Below, one piece after another: positions 8,938 through 17,462 of a stretch of 64,000 nt of DNA. Origin of the DNA: Acidovorax sp. Leaf160 (lineage in GTDB: Bacteria; Pseudomonadota; Gammaproteobacteria; Burkholderiales; Burkholderiaceae_C). Both the position numbers and the translations under genes were made by a program. Numbering within the stretch: position 1 is the stretch's first letter; each line of letters begins with the position of its first letter. Location: positions 1-64,000 of the forward strand of contig NZ_LMOV01000005.1 in the NCBI RefSeq assembly GCF_001424265.1, read 5' to 3'. Below the pieces are notes generated by a model. The model did not search any database, was not told the DNA's origin, and saw only the letters and a program-made list of their open reading frames with translations.

Positions 8938-10095
8938 ATGTATCCTATGATACCGACTCCCATGGATTCTGGTGCACCGAATAAGCCCTTGCGGATCCTT
9001 CATCTCGAAGATTCTGACGTCGATCATGAGCTGGCCTGCCACACCCTGCGGCGCGCCGGGGTGCTGTGTGTGATCCGCCACGCGGATTCTCTGGAAACTC
9101 TGGTCCGCTGGCTCGACAGCGAACCCTTCGACCTCATCCTGGCCGACTACCGCCTGCCCGGCTTCACTGCCCTCGATGCCTGGCGCGTCGTCGGTCAGCG
9201 CGGCGCCGGGCAGCCGCCCTTCGTGCTGCTGTCGGGCGCCATCGGCGAGGCGGCGGCGGTGGACGCGATCCGCCTGGGCATCGCCGACTACCTGCTCAAG
9301 GACGACATGGCCCGGCTGCCGCACGTGATCGCCCGGGCCATCGAGGTGGCCGAGGCCCGCCGCGCCCGCGAGCAGGCCGCGGCCGAGCTTGCCGATTCCG
9401 AGCGCCGTCTGGCCGCGCTCACCGAGCACCTGCAGACCTCGATCGAGCAGGAACGCGCCGCCATCGCCCGCGAGATCCACGACGACATCGGCGGCGCCCT
9501 GACGGCGGTGAAGTTCGACCTGGCGTGGATCGGCCGGCACACCGAGTCGGACGCCATGCGCGAGCACACGGGCGCGGCGGTGGACATGCTGCAGCACGCC
9601 ATCGACGCCAGCCAGCGCATCATGATGAATCTGCGGCCGCCCATCCTCGACCAGGGCTTGGTGGCGGCCGTGCAGTGGCTGGCCGAGAGCTTCGAGCGGC
9701 GCACCGGCGTGCCGACCCGGGTGGCCGCCGCACCGGCGACGGCCGAGGTGCCCGCCGCCGTCGAGCTGGTGGCCTACCGCACCGCGCAGGAGGCGCTGAC
9801 CAATGTGTCGAAGTACGCCGAGGCCTCGCAGGTGCGCATCGACCTGGGCGACACCGAAGGCGTGCTGACGCTGGAAGTGACCGACAACGGCCGCGGCATG
9901 GACCTGGCCGCGAGCCGCGCCAAGCCGAAGTCGTTCGGGCTGCGCGGGCTGCAGGAGCGCGCGCGCACCGTGGGCGGCTGGCTGGACGTGAGCAGCCAGC
10001 CCGGGCGCGGCACGTCCATCATCCTGTCGGTTCCACTGGCGCAGCCGCTACCATCGGGCGGACCGGCGGACCCGGAAGAAGGAGACGCGCAGTGA
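8938..10095 (+). CDS. Soluble receiver-histidine kinase hybrid (NarX/DegS-type kinase core)
   Basis: A cytoplasmic protein of 385 residues without membrane segments. An N-terminal receiver (about 17-135, phospho-acceptor D70 in LILADYRLP) is followed by a short coiled coil, a HisKA_3 dimerisation domain with phospho-acceptor H181 (REIHDDIGGALT) and an HATPase domain ending with GFGLRGLQER-type motifs. Having the receiver first suggests that another kinase or a CheA-like source feeds it. Its partner regulator overlaps its stop codon by 4 nt. The start is uncertain: ATGs at 8938, 8947 and 8962 all lack a clear ribosome site. Its target pathway is unknown. Confidence 0.85.
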   Translation: MYPMIPTPMDSGAPNKPLRILHLEDSDVDHELACHTLRRAGVLCVIRHADSLETLVRWLDSEPFDLILADYRLPGFTALDAWRVVGQRGAGQPPFVLLSGAIGEAAAVDAIRLGIADYLLKDDMARLPHVIARAIEVAEARRAREQAAAELADSERRLAALTEHLQTSIEQERAAIAREIHDDIGGALTAVKFDLAWIGRHTESDAMREHTGAAVDMLQHAIDASQRIMMNLRPPILDQGLVAAVQWLAESFERRTGVPTRVAAAPATAEVPAAVELVAYRTAQEALTNVSKYAEASQVRIDLGDTEGVLTLEVTDNGRGMDLAASRAKPKSFGLRGLQERARTVGGWLDVSSQPGRGTSIILSVPLAQPLPSGGPADPEEGDAQ

Positions 10096-10721
10096 TTCAT
10101 GTGGTGCTTTGTGACGATCACGCGGTGCTGCGGCGGGGCATCCGCGACACGCTGACGGAGGCTCCCGACATCCGCGTGACGGGCGAGGCCGGCAGCTACG
10201 CGGAACTGCGCGACGTGCTGCGCAGCGCGCCCTGCGACGTGCTGCTGCTCGACCTGAACCTGCCGGGCCGCAGCGGACTGGAAGTGCTGGCCAGCGTGAA
10301 GGAAACGCATGCGGCGCTGAAGGTGCTGATCGTCTCGATGTACCCGGAAGACCAGTACGCGCTGCGCTGCCTGCGGGCTGGCGCGCAGGGCTACGCCAAC
10401 AAGGCGGGCGACCCGGTCGAGCTGATCGCCGCGGTGCGCACCGTGGTGCAGGGCCGCAAGTACCTGACGGCGGAGGTGGCGCAGATGCTGGCCGACAGCC
10501 TGGCCCAGCCGAGCGCCGAGATGCCGCATGAGGCGCTGTCGGAGCGCGAGCTGCAGACGCTGGTCAAGATCGCTTCCGGCCGGCGGCTCTCGGACATCGC
10601 CGAGGAGCTGATGCTCAGCCCCAAGACAGTCAGCGTCTACCGCGCCCGGGTGCTGGAGAAGCTCAAGCTCACCAACAACGCCGAGTTGACGGTGTATGCC
10701 ATCCGCAACCAGCTGGTGTAG
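10092..10721 (+). CDS. LuxR/NarL-family response regulator
   Basis: A DNA-binding response regulator of 209 residues. The receiver domain has LCDDH and phospho-acceptor D54 (LLLDLNLP). The C-terminal LuxR-type helix-turn-helix (about 145-205) includes LSERELQTL and LSPKTVSVYRARVLEKL. I start at the GTG at 10092, which overlaps the kinase stop codon (GTGA) and follows AAGGAG; translation is therefore probably coupled to the kinase. It is the cognate partner of the hybrid kinase. A role in motility control is suggested only by its position between the che and fli clusters. Confidence 0.88.
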   Translation: MIHVVLCDDHAVLRRGIRDTLTEAPDIRVTGEAGSYAELRDVLRSAPCDVLLLDLNLPGRSGLEVLASVKETHAALKVLIVSMYPEDQYALRCLRAGAQGYANKAGDPVELIAAVRTVVQGRKYLTAEVAQMLADSLAQPSAEMPHEALSERELQTLVKIASGRRLSDIAEELMLSPKTVSVYRARVLEKLKLTNNAELTVYAIRNQLV

Positions 10722-10744
10722 GGCACCGCTGAGGCTCCACAGGC

Positions 10745-10853
10745 GCTACGCTCTTGTTTTCATAGCTGCTTGCGCTGGCCGCATCAGCGGTTGCATGCCC
10801 CAGGACGTTCAACACCCCTTCCGACGGGCGCACTGCGCTATTCAAATGGTAGC
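10745..10853. repeat. Dispersed hairpin repeat, copy A (109 nt)
   Basis: The left arm contains CATAGCTGCTTGCGCTG and the right arm contains GCACTGCGCTATTC, which is its inverted complement with mismatches. The outer ends are GCTAC and GTAGC. The copy fills the space between the response regulator stop and the fliR stop, where a convergent terminator would be expected. It belongs to the family best preserved at 40.1 and 59.4 kb. Confidence 0.75.
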
Positions 10854-10874
10854 AAAACACCCTGCGGGACGGAC

Positions 10875-11645
10875 TCAGCGCTGCGTGGCGAACAGGTCGA
10901 TCGACTGCTGCATCAGCGCCATCACCGGCTGCTCCAGCATGGGCAGCGTGGCCGCGATGCCGAGCATGCCCACGGTCAGCGTGACGGGAAAGCCCACCGC
11001 GTAGATGTTCATCTGCGGCGCCACGCGGGAGATGATGCCCAGCGCCAGGTTCACGAACATCAGCAGGGCCACCATGGGCAGCGCGATCCAGAGCGCGCTG
11101 GCGAAGAGCGATGCGCCCAGCTCGTAGACCTTCATCTGGCCCAGCGCCTGCATGAAGCTGCCGTCCGCCGGAAACCGCTCGAAGCTCTTCACCACCGCCA
11201 TCAGCAGCAGCAGGTGGCCGTTGATGACGATGAAGAGCAGCGTCGCCATGTGGCCGAAGAAGCGCGCCACGGCGCTGATCTGGCCGTTGGAGGTGGGGTC
11301 GAAGAACGACGCGAAGTTCAGCCCCATCTGCAGGCCGATCACCTCGCCGGCCAGCTCCACCGTGGCGAACACCAGCCGCACGGCGAAGCCGATCGCCAGC
11401 CCCACCACCACCTGCTGCGCCACGGCGCCCAGGGCGGCGCGGCCGTTGAGGTCGATCACCGGCGCCTCGGGCAGCACGCCCTGCGCGGACAGCGCCACCA
11501 GGAAAGCCAGCCCGATCTTGGCGCGCATGGGGATGGCACGCATGGAGAACACCGGCGCCACGGCGAACATGGCCAGCACCCGCAGGAACGGCCACAGCAC
11601 CGGCGTGAGCCACGCCATGATCTGCGCCTCGGTGAACGTGATCAC
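10875..11645 (-). CDS. fliR: Flagellar export gate protein FliR
   Basis: FliR is an integral membrane component of the flagellar type III export gate, assembling with FliP and FliQ. It has 256 residues with about six hydrophobic segments, and the family signatures LNFASFFDPTSN and ALPMVALLMFVNLALGIISR are visible. The start is a GTG at 11645, reading MITFTEAQ, as in other FliR proteins. It is the last gene of the fliL-R operon, 52 nt after fliQ, and converges on the two-component genes with a hairpin repeat between. Confidence 0.95.
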   Translation of the reverse strand: MITFTEAQIMAWLTPVLWPFLRVLAMFAVAPVFSMRAIPMRAKIGLAFLVALSAQGVLPEAPVIDLNGRAALGAVAQQVVVGLAIGFAVRLVFATVELAGEVIGLQMGLNFASFFDPTSNGQISAVARFFGHMATLLFIVINGHLLLLMAVVKSFERFPADGSFMQALGQMKVYELGASLFASALWIALPMVALLMFVNLALGIISRVAPQMNIYAVGFPVTLTVGMLGIAATLPMLEQPVMALMQQSIDLFATQR

Positions 11646-11697
11646 GCGCGCGGCCCGGTGAGCGGCGAAGGGAGCGGCAGGTGAGCCGGCGGGCGGC

Positions 11698-11967
11698 TCA
11701 GCCCACCACCGAGGGGATGGATTCGATGGTGCGCCGCAGGTAGTCCACCAGCGTGGAGACCATCCACGGCCCGGCGATGGCGAACACCACCACGGCGGCG
11801 ATCAGCTTGGGCACGAAGGCGAGCGTTGCCTCGTTGATCTGGGTGACGGCCTGGAAGACGCTGACCAGCAGCCCCACCGCCATCACCACGCCCAGCAGCG
11901 GCATCGAGATCATCAGCAGCAGGGTGAGCGCCTCGCGGCCGATGGTGAGGGCGAATTGGGGGGTCAT
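11698..11967 (-). CDS. fliQ: Flagellar export gate protein FliQ
   Basis: FliQ is a small inner-membrane protein of the export gate, forming hairpins around the FliP/FliR core. It has 89 residues and two long hydrophobic segments; family features include TIGREALTLLL near the start and FQAVTQINEATLAFVPK in the loop. The length is typical. It follows fliP by 42 nt in the same operon. Confidence 0.96.
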   Translation of the reverse strand: MTPQFALTIGREALTLLLMISMPLLGVVMAVGLLVSVFQAVTQINEATLAFVPKLIAAVVVFAIAGPWMVSTLVDYLRRTIESIPSVVG

Positions 11968-12009
11968 GGCGGCGGCGCTCCACGAAAAGACAGGGAAGGG
12001 TAAGAAAGC

Positions 12010-12774
12010 TCAGGTGGCGAAGCTCGCGGCGAGCGAGCCGATCAGCAGGTTCCAGCCGTCCGCCAGCACGAACAGCATCAGCTTGAACGGCAGCGCGACC
12101 AGCACCGGCGAAAGCATCATCATGCCCAGCGACATCAGGATGGACGACACCACCATGTCGATCACCAGGAACGGGATGAAGATCATGAAGCCGATCTGGA
12201 AGGCCGACTTCAGCTCGCTGGTGACGAAGGCCGGCACCAGCACCCGCAGCGGGGCGGTTTCCGCGGTGGTGTCGGCCGGCAGCTTGGCCAGGCGCGAGAA
12301 CAGCGCGAAGTCGGACTGCCGCGTCTGCTTGAGCATGAAGGCGCGCATCGGCGCCTCGCCGCGCTCCAGCGCCTGCTCGAAGGTGATGGCGTTCGTCGTG
12401 TAGGGCACGTAAGCTTCCTGGTACACGCGGTCGAAGGTCGGCCCCATGACGAAGAAGGTGAGAAAGAGCGACAGCCCGACGATCACCTGGTTGGGCGGCG
12501 CAGACTGCGTGCCTAGCGCCTGCCGCAGCAGCGACAGCACGATGACGATGCGGGTGAAGCCCGTCATCATCAGCAGCACCGCCGGCAGGAACGACAGCGC
12601 CGTGAAGAACAGCAGCGTCTGGATCGGCACCGAATAGCTGTTGTTGCCCGACCCCGAGCCGATCAGCACCGGCAGCGTGCCGGCGTTCTGCGCGAAGGCC
12701 GCCGGCGCCGCGACCAGGCCGGCGCCCAGCGTGGCCCAGCCCAGGGCGCGCTGCCAGCGAGGCGCCTCAGCCAT
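12010..12774 (-). CDS. fliP: Flagellar export gate protein FliP
   Basis: FliP forms the pentameric core of the export gate in the inner membrane. It has 254 residues with a cleavable-looking N-terminal signal peptide, followed by the family core with [36 protein letters not shown] and [14 protein letters not shown] chose the ATG at 12774, which overlaps the fliO stop by 8 nt; the longer frame to 12825 adds only Arg/Pro-rich sequence that overlaps fliO. Confidence 0.96.
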   Translation of the reverse strand: MAEAPRWQRALGWATLGAGLVAAPAAFAQNAGTLPVLIGSGSGNNSYSVPIQTLLFFTALSFLPAVLLMMTGFTRIVIVLSLLRQALGTQSAPPNQVIVGLSLFLTFFVMGPTFDRVYQEAYVPYTTNAITFEQALERGEAPMRAFMLKQTRQSDFALFSRLAKLPADTTAETAPLRVLVPAFVTSELKSAFQIGFMIFIPFLVIDMVVSSILMSLGMMMLSPVLVALPFKLMLFVLADGWNLLIGSLAASFAT

Positions 12775-13147
12775 GGGCCGCGCCCGCTTCCTGCCGCGCG
12801 GAGGCGGCCGCCATCGCGCCGGCAAAGCCGGGCTCCGCCGCTGCGGGCGCCGCGGCGGGGTACGAAGCGCCGCCCACGGCGGAAGGCGCCGGCAGCACGT
12901 GCAGGCAGTTGATCTGCTGGGCCGTGACGCCCAGCACCAGCACCGTGCGCTGGTGGTCCGGCCCGACCTCCACGGTCACCACCCGCTGCTGCGGGCCCAC
13001 GGCCACGGCCGAGAGCACCCGCGACGCCGCCACGCCGGCCGCGCCGGACACCCGGGCGGCGTTGTGCTGCTGCAGCCGCCGCACCAGCCACGGCAGCGTG
13101 GCCACGGCGGCGACGAACAGCACCACCACCAGCAGCGTCTGGGTCAT
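12767..13147 (-). CDS. fliO: Flagellar biosynthesis protein FliO
   Basis: FliO is a small single-pass membrane protein that helps assemble the FliP ring. One hydrophobic segment ([16 protein letters not shown]) near the N terminus is followed by a cytoplasmic domain that includes [13 protein letters not shown] and ends in an Ala-rich tail. The ATG at 13147 gives 126 residues; a GTG at 13171 that overlaps the end of fliN would add eight. FliO is poorly conserved, so identification rests mainly on topology and on its place between fliN and fliP. Confidence 0.9.
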   Translation of the reverse strand: MTQTLLVVVLFVAAVATLPWLVRRLQQHNAARVSGAAGVAASRVLSAVAVGPQQRVVTVEVGPDHQRTVLVLGVTAQQINCLHVLPAPSAVGGASYPAAAPAAAEPGFAGAMAAASARQEAGAAHG

Positions 13148-13154
13148 GCTGCCG

Positions 13155-13589
13155 CTATCCCCGGCTGACACGGCGCAGGCGCTCCGACGGGGTGACCACG
13201 TCGGTCAGGCGGATACCGAACTTGTCGTTCACCACCACCACCTCGCCCTGGGCGATGAGGTAGCCGTTGACCAGCACGTCCATCGGCTCACCGGCCAGCG
13301 CATCCAGCTCGACCACCGAGCCCTGGGCCAGCTGCAGGATGTACTTGATCGGCACCTTGGTGCGGCCCAGCTCGACCGACAGCTGGACGGGGATGTCCAG
13401 CACCATGTTGATGTCGTTGACCGGCGAGTCATTGCCGGACGCGGAGAACGGCCGCACCGGCTCGCCCGCCAGCGGGCCGCCCTGCTCGGCGTCGCCCGCG
13501 CCGCCGTCCGCCGTCTTCTGCTCTTCGAGCGCCTCGGCCCAGCCCGCGAACGGGTCGTCGCCGCTTTCCTTGTTGTCTTCAGAGGACAT
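13155..13589 (-). CDS. fliN: Flagellar switch protein FliN
   Basis: FliN is a C-ring component of the motor switch and docks the export ATPase complex. It has 144 residues: an acidic N-terminal segment (DDPFAGWAEAL) and a C-terminal SpoA-type domain with VQLSVELGRTKVPIKYIL and VDVLVNG/GEVVVVNDKFGIR-like motifs. The start at 13589 follows GGGAG and overlaps the fliM stop by 11 nt, which suggests coupled translation in a fixed stoichiometry. Confidence 0.95.
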   Translation of the reverse strand: MSSEDNKESGDDPFAGWAEALEEQKTADGGAGDAEQGGPLAGEPVRPFSASGNDSPVNDINMVLDIPVQLSVELGRTKVPIKYILQLAQGSVVELDALAGEPMDVLVNGYLIAQGEVVVVNDKFGIRLTDVVTPSERLRRVSRG

Positions 13590-14583
13590 CTTTTTCTCCC
13601 AGCCAGCTCGCGTCGGAGCTGCGCAGACATTCTTCAATGCGGATCGCGTACTTGGCGTTGTGCGTTCCGTACTGGCATTCAAAAATCGGCACGCCGCCGA
13701 TGGAGGCGCGGATGCGGGGTTCGCGGTCCAGCTCGATGAAATCGCCCGGCTTCATGGCCAGCAGCTGCTCGACCGTCGCGTCGGCGCGGGCCAGCTCGGC
13801 CACCAGCGTCACCTCGGCCGCCTGGATCTCGCGCGTCAGCACCCGCACCCAGCGGCGGTCCACCTCGATGGAGTCGCCCTGCGTGGAGGAATACAGCACG
13901 TCGCGGATCGGCTCCAGCGTGGCATAGGGCATGCAGATGTGGATGGCGCCCGACAGATCGCCGATCTCCAGCTGGAACGCGGTGGACACCACGATCTCGC
14001 TGGGGGTGGCGATGTTGGCGAACTGGGGCTGCATTTCCGAGCGCTGGTATTCCAGCTCCAGCGGGTAGATGCCGTGCCAGGCCTTCTTGTACTCGGCGCA
14101 GATCACGTCCACCAGGCGGTTGATCACGCGCTGCTCGGTGGGGGAGAAATCCCGCCCCTCGATCCGCGTCTGGAACTTGCCGACGCCGCCGTAGAGCGTG
14201 TCGATGATGCCAAACACCAGCGAGGGCTCGCACACGATCAGGCCGCTGCCGCGCAAGGGCCGGATGGCGACGATGTTGAAGTTGGTGGGCACCGCCAGTT
14301 CGCGCAGGAAGGCGCTGTAGCGCTGCACGGACACCGTGCCCACCGAGATCTCGGGGCTGCGGCGAATGAAGTTGAACAGGCCGATGCGGAAGTTGCGCGC
14401 GAACCGCTCGTTGACGATTTCCATCGTCGGCATGCGGCCACGGACGATGCGCTCCTGGCTGGAGATGTCGTAGTTGCGGACGGCGCCCGCATCGACCTCT
14501 TCCTGGGCGGTCTTCTGGCTCTCGCCGGTGACGCCTTCCAGAAGGGCATCGACCTCTTCCTGCGACAGAAATGAATCACTCAT
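13579..14583 (-). CDS. fliM: Flagellar switch protein FliM
   Basis: FliM is the C-ring protein that binds phosphorylated CheY and switches rotation. Its N terminus, MSDSFLSQEEVDALLEGV, is the conserved CheY-binding peptide. The middle domain is CheC-like, including NFIRRSPEISVG, and the C-terminal SpoA domain ends the protein at 334 residues, the usual length. It lies 21 nt after fliL and overlaps fliN. Confidence 0.97.
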   Translation of the reverse strand: MSDSFLSQEEVDALLEGVTGESQKTAQEEVDAGAVRNYDISSQERIVRGRMPTMEIVNERFARNFRIGLFNFIRRSPEISVGTVSVQRYSAFLRELAVPTNFNIVAIRPLRGSGLIVCEPSLVFGIIDTLYGGVGKFQTRIEGRDFSPTEQRVINRLVDVICAEYKKAWHGIYPLELEYQRSEMQPQFANIATPSEIVVSTAFQLEIGDLSGAIHICMPYATLEPIRDVLYSSTQGDSIEVDRRWVRVLTREIQAAEVTLVAELARADATVEQLLAMKPGDFIELDREPRIRASIGGVPIFECQYGTHNAKYAIRIEECLRSSDASWLGEKDVL

Positions 14584-14604
14584 GGCTTGCGTCTCCCGCC
14601 CGGC

Positions 14605-15189
14605 TCACTGGATGATGAAACTGGAAAAGAGCACCGCCCGCACCGGGTTGTTGTCGGGGCGCGGGCGTGGTGGCGGTTCATCGTCGCCGTCCTCGGCATC
14701 GCGGGCCGCAGGCGCCTTGCGCGGCTTGGGCACGGTGAAGCCCAGCGGCTTGGACACTTCGCGCCGCACGTCCACCGCCAGCTTTTCCTTGCCATCGCGC
14801 GACAGCAGCTCTTCGGAGGTGCGCTGCGACACCAGCAGCAGGATGGCGCTGCGGATGCTGGGCAGGTACTGCTTGATCGACGCCTCGGTCTTCGCGTCGG
14901 CCAGCTCCAGCGTGATGCCGATCTGCGCGAAACGGTCGCCGCCCGGGTCGGCCAGATTGACGACCATGTTGTCCATGGGCAGGAAAGTGGGGGGCGTCTT
15001 GGGCGATGCCGCCTGGCTTTGTTCGGCGTGCGCTTCGCCGCCTTCCTCGTCGGTGGCGGCATGGCGCTTGGAGAGCATGAACCACGCCGCGGCGCCGCCC
15101 ACCGCGACCAGCAGCACGACGACGGCAAGGATGATGACCATCTTCTTGCTCTTGGCAGGAGCAGCGGGAGCGGCGGGGGAGGCGGACAC
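14605..15189 (-). CDS. fliL: Flagellar basal body-associated protein FliL
   Basis: FliL is a single-pass inner-membrane protein that surrounds the stator and supports motor torque. It has 194 residues: a short N terminus, one membrane helix (KKMVIILAVVVLLVAVGGAA), and a periplasmic stomatin-like domain with FLPMDNMVVNLAD and a typical C-terminal ...LFSSFIIQ end. The start is a GTG at 15189 following a GGAA. It is the first gene of the fliL-M-N-O-P-Q-R operon, and its promoter should lie in the 317-bp space upstream. Confidence 0.93.
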   Translation of the reverse strand: MSASPAAPAAPAKSKKMVIILAVVVLLVAVGGAAAWFMLSKRHAATDEEGGEAHAEQSQAASPKTPPTFLPMDNMVVNLADPGGDRFAQIGITLELADAKTEASIKQYLPSIRSAILLLVSQRTSEELLSRDGKEKLAVDVRREVSKPLGFTVPKPRKAPAARDAEDGDDEPPPRPRPDNNPVRAVLFSSFIIQ

Positions 15190-15506
15190 GTTGGGGTTCC
15201 TTCGCGCAACGGATGCGGATCAGCGGGGTGGCAGTGGCACCCGGGCGAAGGGCGCACAGGCTGCGGCAGAGCCCATTATTGGGCAGGGGCGCGATCCATG
15301 ATAGCCAGAATAAAAGCCCAAAAACAGCGCTTTCGCCCCGCTCCCCAGCCGGGTTCGGGGCCGTTGCGCACCTGGCAGGCCGATCGGCACCCCCGCCTTT
15401 CGTACCCCATGGCCCCGCCGACCCCGCGCCGGGCGCCACCGGCCCGGCGGGCCCTCGGCCCGGGCCGGTGGCGCGGCAGCGCGTGCGCGGCGGGGAACCG
15501 CAGGGT
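15190..15506 (-). promoter_or_regulatory. 317-bp gap before fliL: probable fliL operon promoter region
   Basis: No gene is visible here. It lies downstream of fliK and upstream of fliL on the minus strand. A minus-strand TATCAT around 15297-15302 resembles a sigma-70 -10, but no good -35 is seen. No sigma-28 motif was found. A strong GC inverted repeat lies near the fliK end (15433-15474). Confidence 0.4.
15433..15474. terminator. Perfect 15-bp GC-rich inverted repeat after fliK
   Basis: GCGCCACCGGCCCGG (15433-15447) and its exact inverted complement (15460-15474) flank a 12-nt GC-rich loop, 32 nt past the fliK stop. There is no T tract, so it is not a classical intrinsic terminator. It may block 3' exonucleases or limit readthrough into the fliL operon. 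Confidence 0.45.
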
Positions 15507-16961
15507 TCAGACGAAGATGTCCACCGCCCGCTCGCCGCCGCCCTGGCGGGACCGCCCGGCGGCGCCTGCCGGCGCGCTGGCCTGCACCAGGGCCTGGCGT
15601 GCGCCCTGGCGCTGGCGGTCGCCGCCCGCGCCCGAGCCGCCCCCGTCCCGTGCGCCCGACTCACCGGACGTGCCCACCGTCACCCCCGTCAGCTGCAGCC
15701 CCTCGGCCTGCAGCAGCTCGCGCAGCTGGGCCACGCTGCCGTCCAGCAGGTCGCGTGTGCCGGCCTGGTCGCTGCGGAAGGCGATGTGCGCTTCGCTGCC
15801 GGAGAGCGACACGGTGACCTGCACCGGCTGGCCGTCGCGGTCCAGCGTCATTTCGGCGTTCTGCGTGTTCTGGTGCACCCAGTAGGCGACCTGCTCGGCC
15901 AGGGCGTCTTCCGCCGCGCGCTGGGCCGCATCGGCCGACGCGCCCGACAGCTCGGCCGCGAACGCGTCGGCGCCGGCCAGCTCGCGGGTGGCCTCGCCCA
16001 GCGCCGCGCCGGCTGCCCCGGCGGCGGTGCTCGTGAAACCGTCTGCGCCCCGACCGGACGGCGAACGGCCGTCGCCGGCAGTCTCGGGCTGCGCCGTGAA
16101 CAGCGCGGCCGGCAGGCCCGCCAGCGTGTCACCCGCAGCGCGGTGCGCGCCAGCGCCACCCGCCAGGAGGGCGGAATCCCGGTGCTCCGCAGCGCCTGCC
16201 AGCGGGACCGTGCTGGCGGCGGCAGCCAGCGCCGCGGTGGAGTCCGGCGCGCCGGCCCGGGCCGAATCCGCAGCCCCGGCGCGCAACGCAGCGGCGCCGG
16301 CCGGGGCGACGGCTGCCTCCGCGCCCCCCGCCCCCAAGCCCGCCGCGGCCCATGCGGCCTGGAAACGCCCGCCCATGCCGCGCATCGGGGCCGAAACGCC
16401 CGCGCCCGCACCCGGCACGCCGTTGAGGGCAGCCGCTTCGGTGGCCCCGTCCAGCAGGGCGGTCTGGCCTACCAGGCTGTCCACGCCGGCCTTGCCCGCA
16501 CCCCTCGACCAGAGCCCGTCCGATCCGCCCACGGCCGCGAAGCCGAAACGGCCCTCTGCGAGCGAGCCGGAGGAGAAGGAGGCGCCCTGCCGGGGGTCGG
16601 CCAGGCCCGCCGCACCGGCAGCACCGGCCGCGGCCGACAGTGCGGCGGCAGCCTGGGCGGATGGCAAAAGGGAGGGATCGAACCCCAGGGCCCCGAGCGC
16701 CGACAGCGCGGCAGCCGGGTCGCCGTCCTGCGCGTCCCCCACCAGCGCGTCCACGCCCTCCTCGCTCGCGCCCAGGCCGGCAGTGGCCCCCTCGCCCAGC
16801 GCCGCCAGCAGCAGCGAGAAGCCGTCCTGCGGCGCCTGCCCGGCGCCGGCCTCGGCCATCTTGCCGGGGGCGCGGGTGCCCTGGGCCTCTTGCGCCTTGG
16901 GGCGCTGGGCCGCGCTGGTGTGGGCGGAGGGGCTGTTGCTGCTGCTGCGGGTGGCTTCCAT
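15507..16961 (-). CDS. fliK: Flagellar hook-length control protein FliK
   Basis: FliK is the secreted ruler that sets hook length and switches export specificity. The 484-residue protein is dominated by a low-complexity Ala/Gly-rich N-terminal region (about 1-350). The conserved C-terminal Flg_hook domain follows (about 370-450), with MTLDRDGQPVQVTVSLSG and LRELLQAEGLQLTGVTV. The start is the ATG at 16961, with AGGAG upstream and overlap with the fliJ stop; a TTG two codons earlier is less likely. The low-complexity length is expected to vary between strains. Confidence 0.92.
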   Translation of the reverse strand: MEATRSSSNSPSAHTSAAQRPKAQEAQGTRAPGKMAEAGAGQAPQDGFSLLLAALGEGATAGLGASEEGVDALVGDAQDGDPAAALSALGALGFDPSLLPSAQAAAALSAAAGAAGAAGLADPRQGASFSSGSLAEGRFGFAAVGGSDGLWSRGAGKAGVDSLVGQTALLDGATEAAALNGVPGAGAGVSAPMRGMGGRFQAAWAAAGLGAGGAEAAVAPAGAAALRAGAADSARAGAPDSTAALAAAASTVPLAGAAEHRDSALLAGGAGAHRAAGDTLAGLPAALFTAQPETAGDGRSPSGRGADGFTSTAAGAAGAALGEATRELAGADAFAAELSGASADAAQRAAEDALAEQVAYWVHQNTQNAEMTLDRDGQPVQVTVSLSGSEAHIAFRSDQAGTRDLLDGSVAQLRELLQAEGLQLTGVTVGTSGESGARDGGGSGAGGDRQRQGARQALVQASAPAGAAGRSRQGGGERAVDIFV

Positions 16962-16963
16962 CG

Positions 16964-17428
16964 TCAAGACTCCTGCCCCGAGGGGCTTCTTTCGGCGCGG
17001 GCGGACTGGATCGCAGCCCGCTCGTCGGTTTCCTTCTGCTCGCGCCGCGTCTGCAGCAGCGCGATGTCGCGCTGGCGCTTTTCCAGCACCTTGCGCAGGC
17101 TCGCCAGCCGGAGTTCGGCCTGCAGCAGCGCCTGGGCGGCGGCCTGGGCCCGGCCGGCGTGGCCGTCGATCACGCCGCCCTGCATGCCGATGGCGTGCGA
17201 CAGGCGGTCCATGAACTGGTAGTGGTGGTACATCACTTCCGGCTTGATGGTGGCGTCCGCGCTCACACCCCAGCGGCCCTGGGTTTCTGCGGCATACCCT
17301 TCCAGCTGGTCGAGCTGCTGCTGGGCCGCGTGGCGGGCGCGTTCCACGTCCTGCACCGCCTGGCGGGCGGCGTCGCGCTGGCGCTCGGCCATCTCGACGG
17401 CGATCTGGAAGGCTTTGAGGGACGACAT
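16964..17428 (-). CDS. fliJ: Flagellar export protein FliJ
   Basis: FliJ is a coiled-coil stalk protein of the export ATPase complex that activates the export gate. It has 154 residues and is almost entirely helical and charged, with repeated Gln/Arg-rich heptads and the family phrase QFMDRLSHAIG. The length matches the family. It lies between fliI and fliK, overlapping the fliK region by a few bases. Confidence 0.92.
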   Translation of the reverse strand: MSSLKAFQIAVEMAERQRDAARQAVQDVERARHAAQQQLDQLEGYAAETQGRWGVSADATIKPEVMYHHYQFMDRLSHAIGMQGGVIDGHAGRAQAAAQALLQAELRLASLRKVLEKRQRDIALLQTRREQKETDERAAIQSARAERSPSGQES

Positions 17429-17462
17429 GGCGATGGCGCGGAGGGTGGCGGCGGCGGCGTGC

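Noticed and set aside
15213-17222. 669-codon plus-strand frame over fliK and fliJ
   Set aside because: Antisense to fliK and fliJ; low complexity and without a family match.
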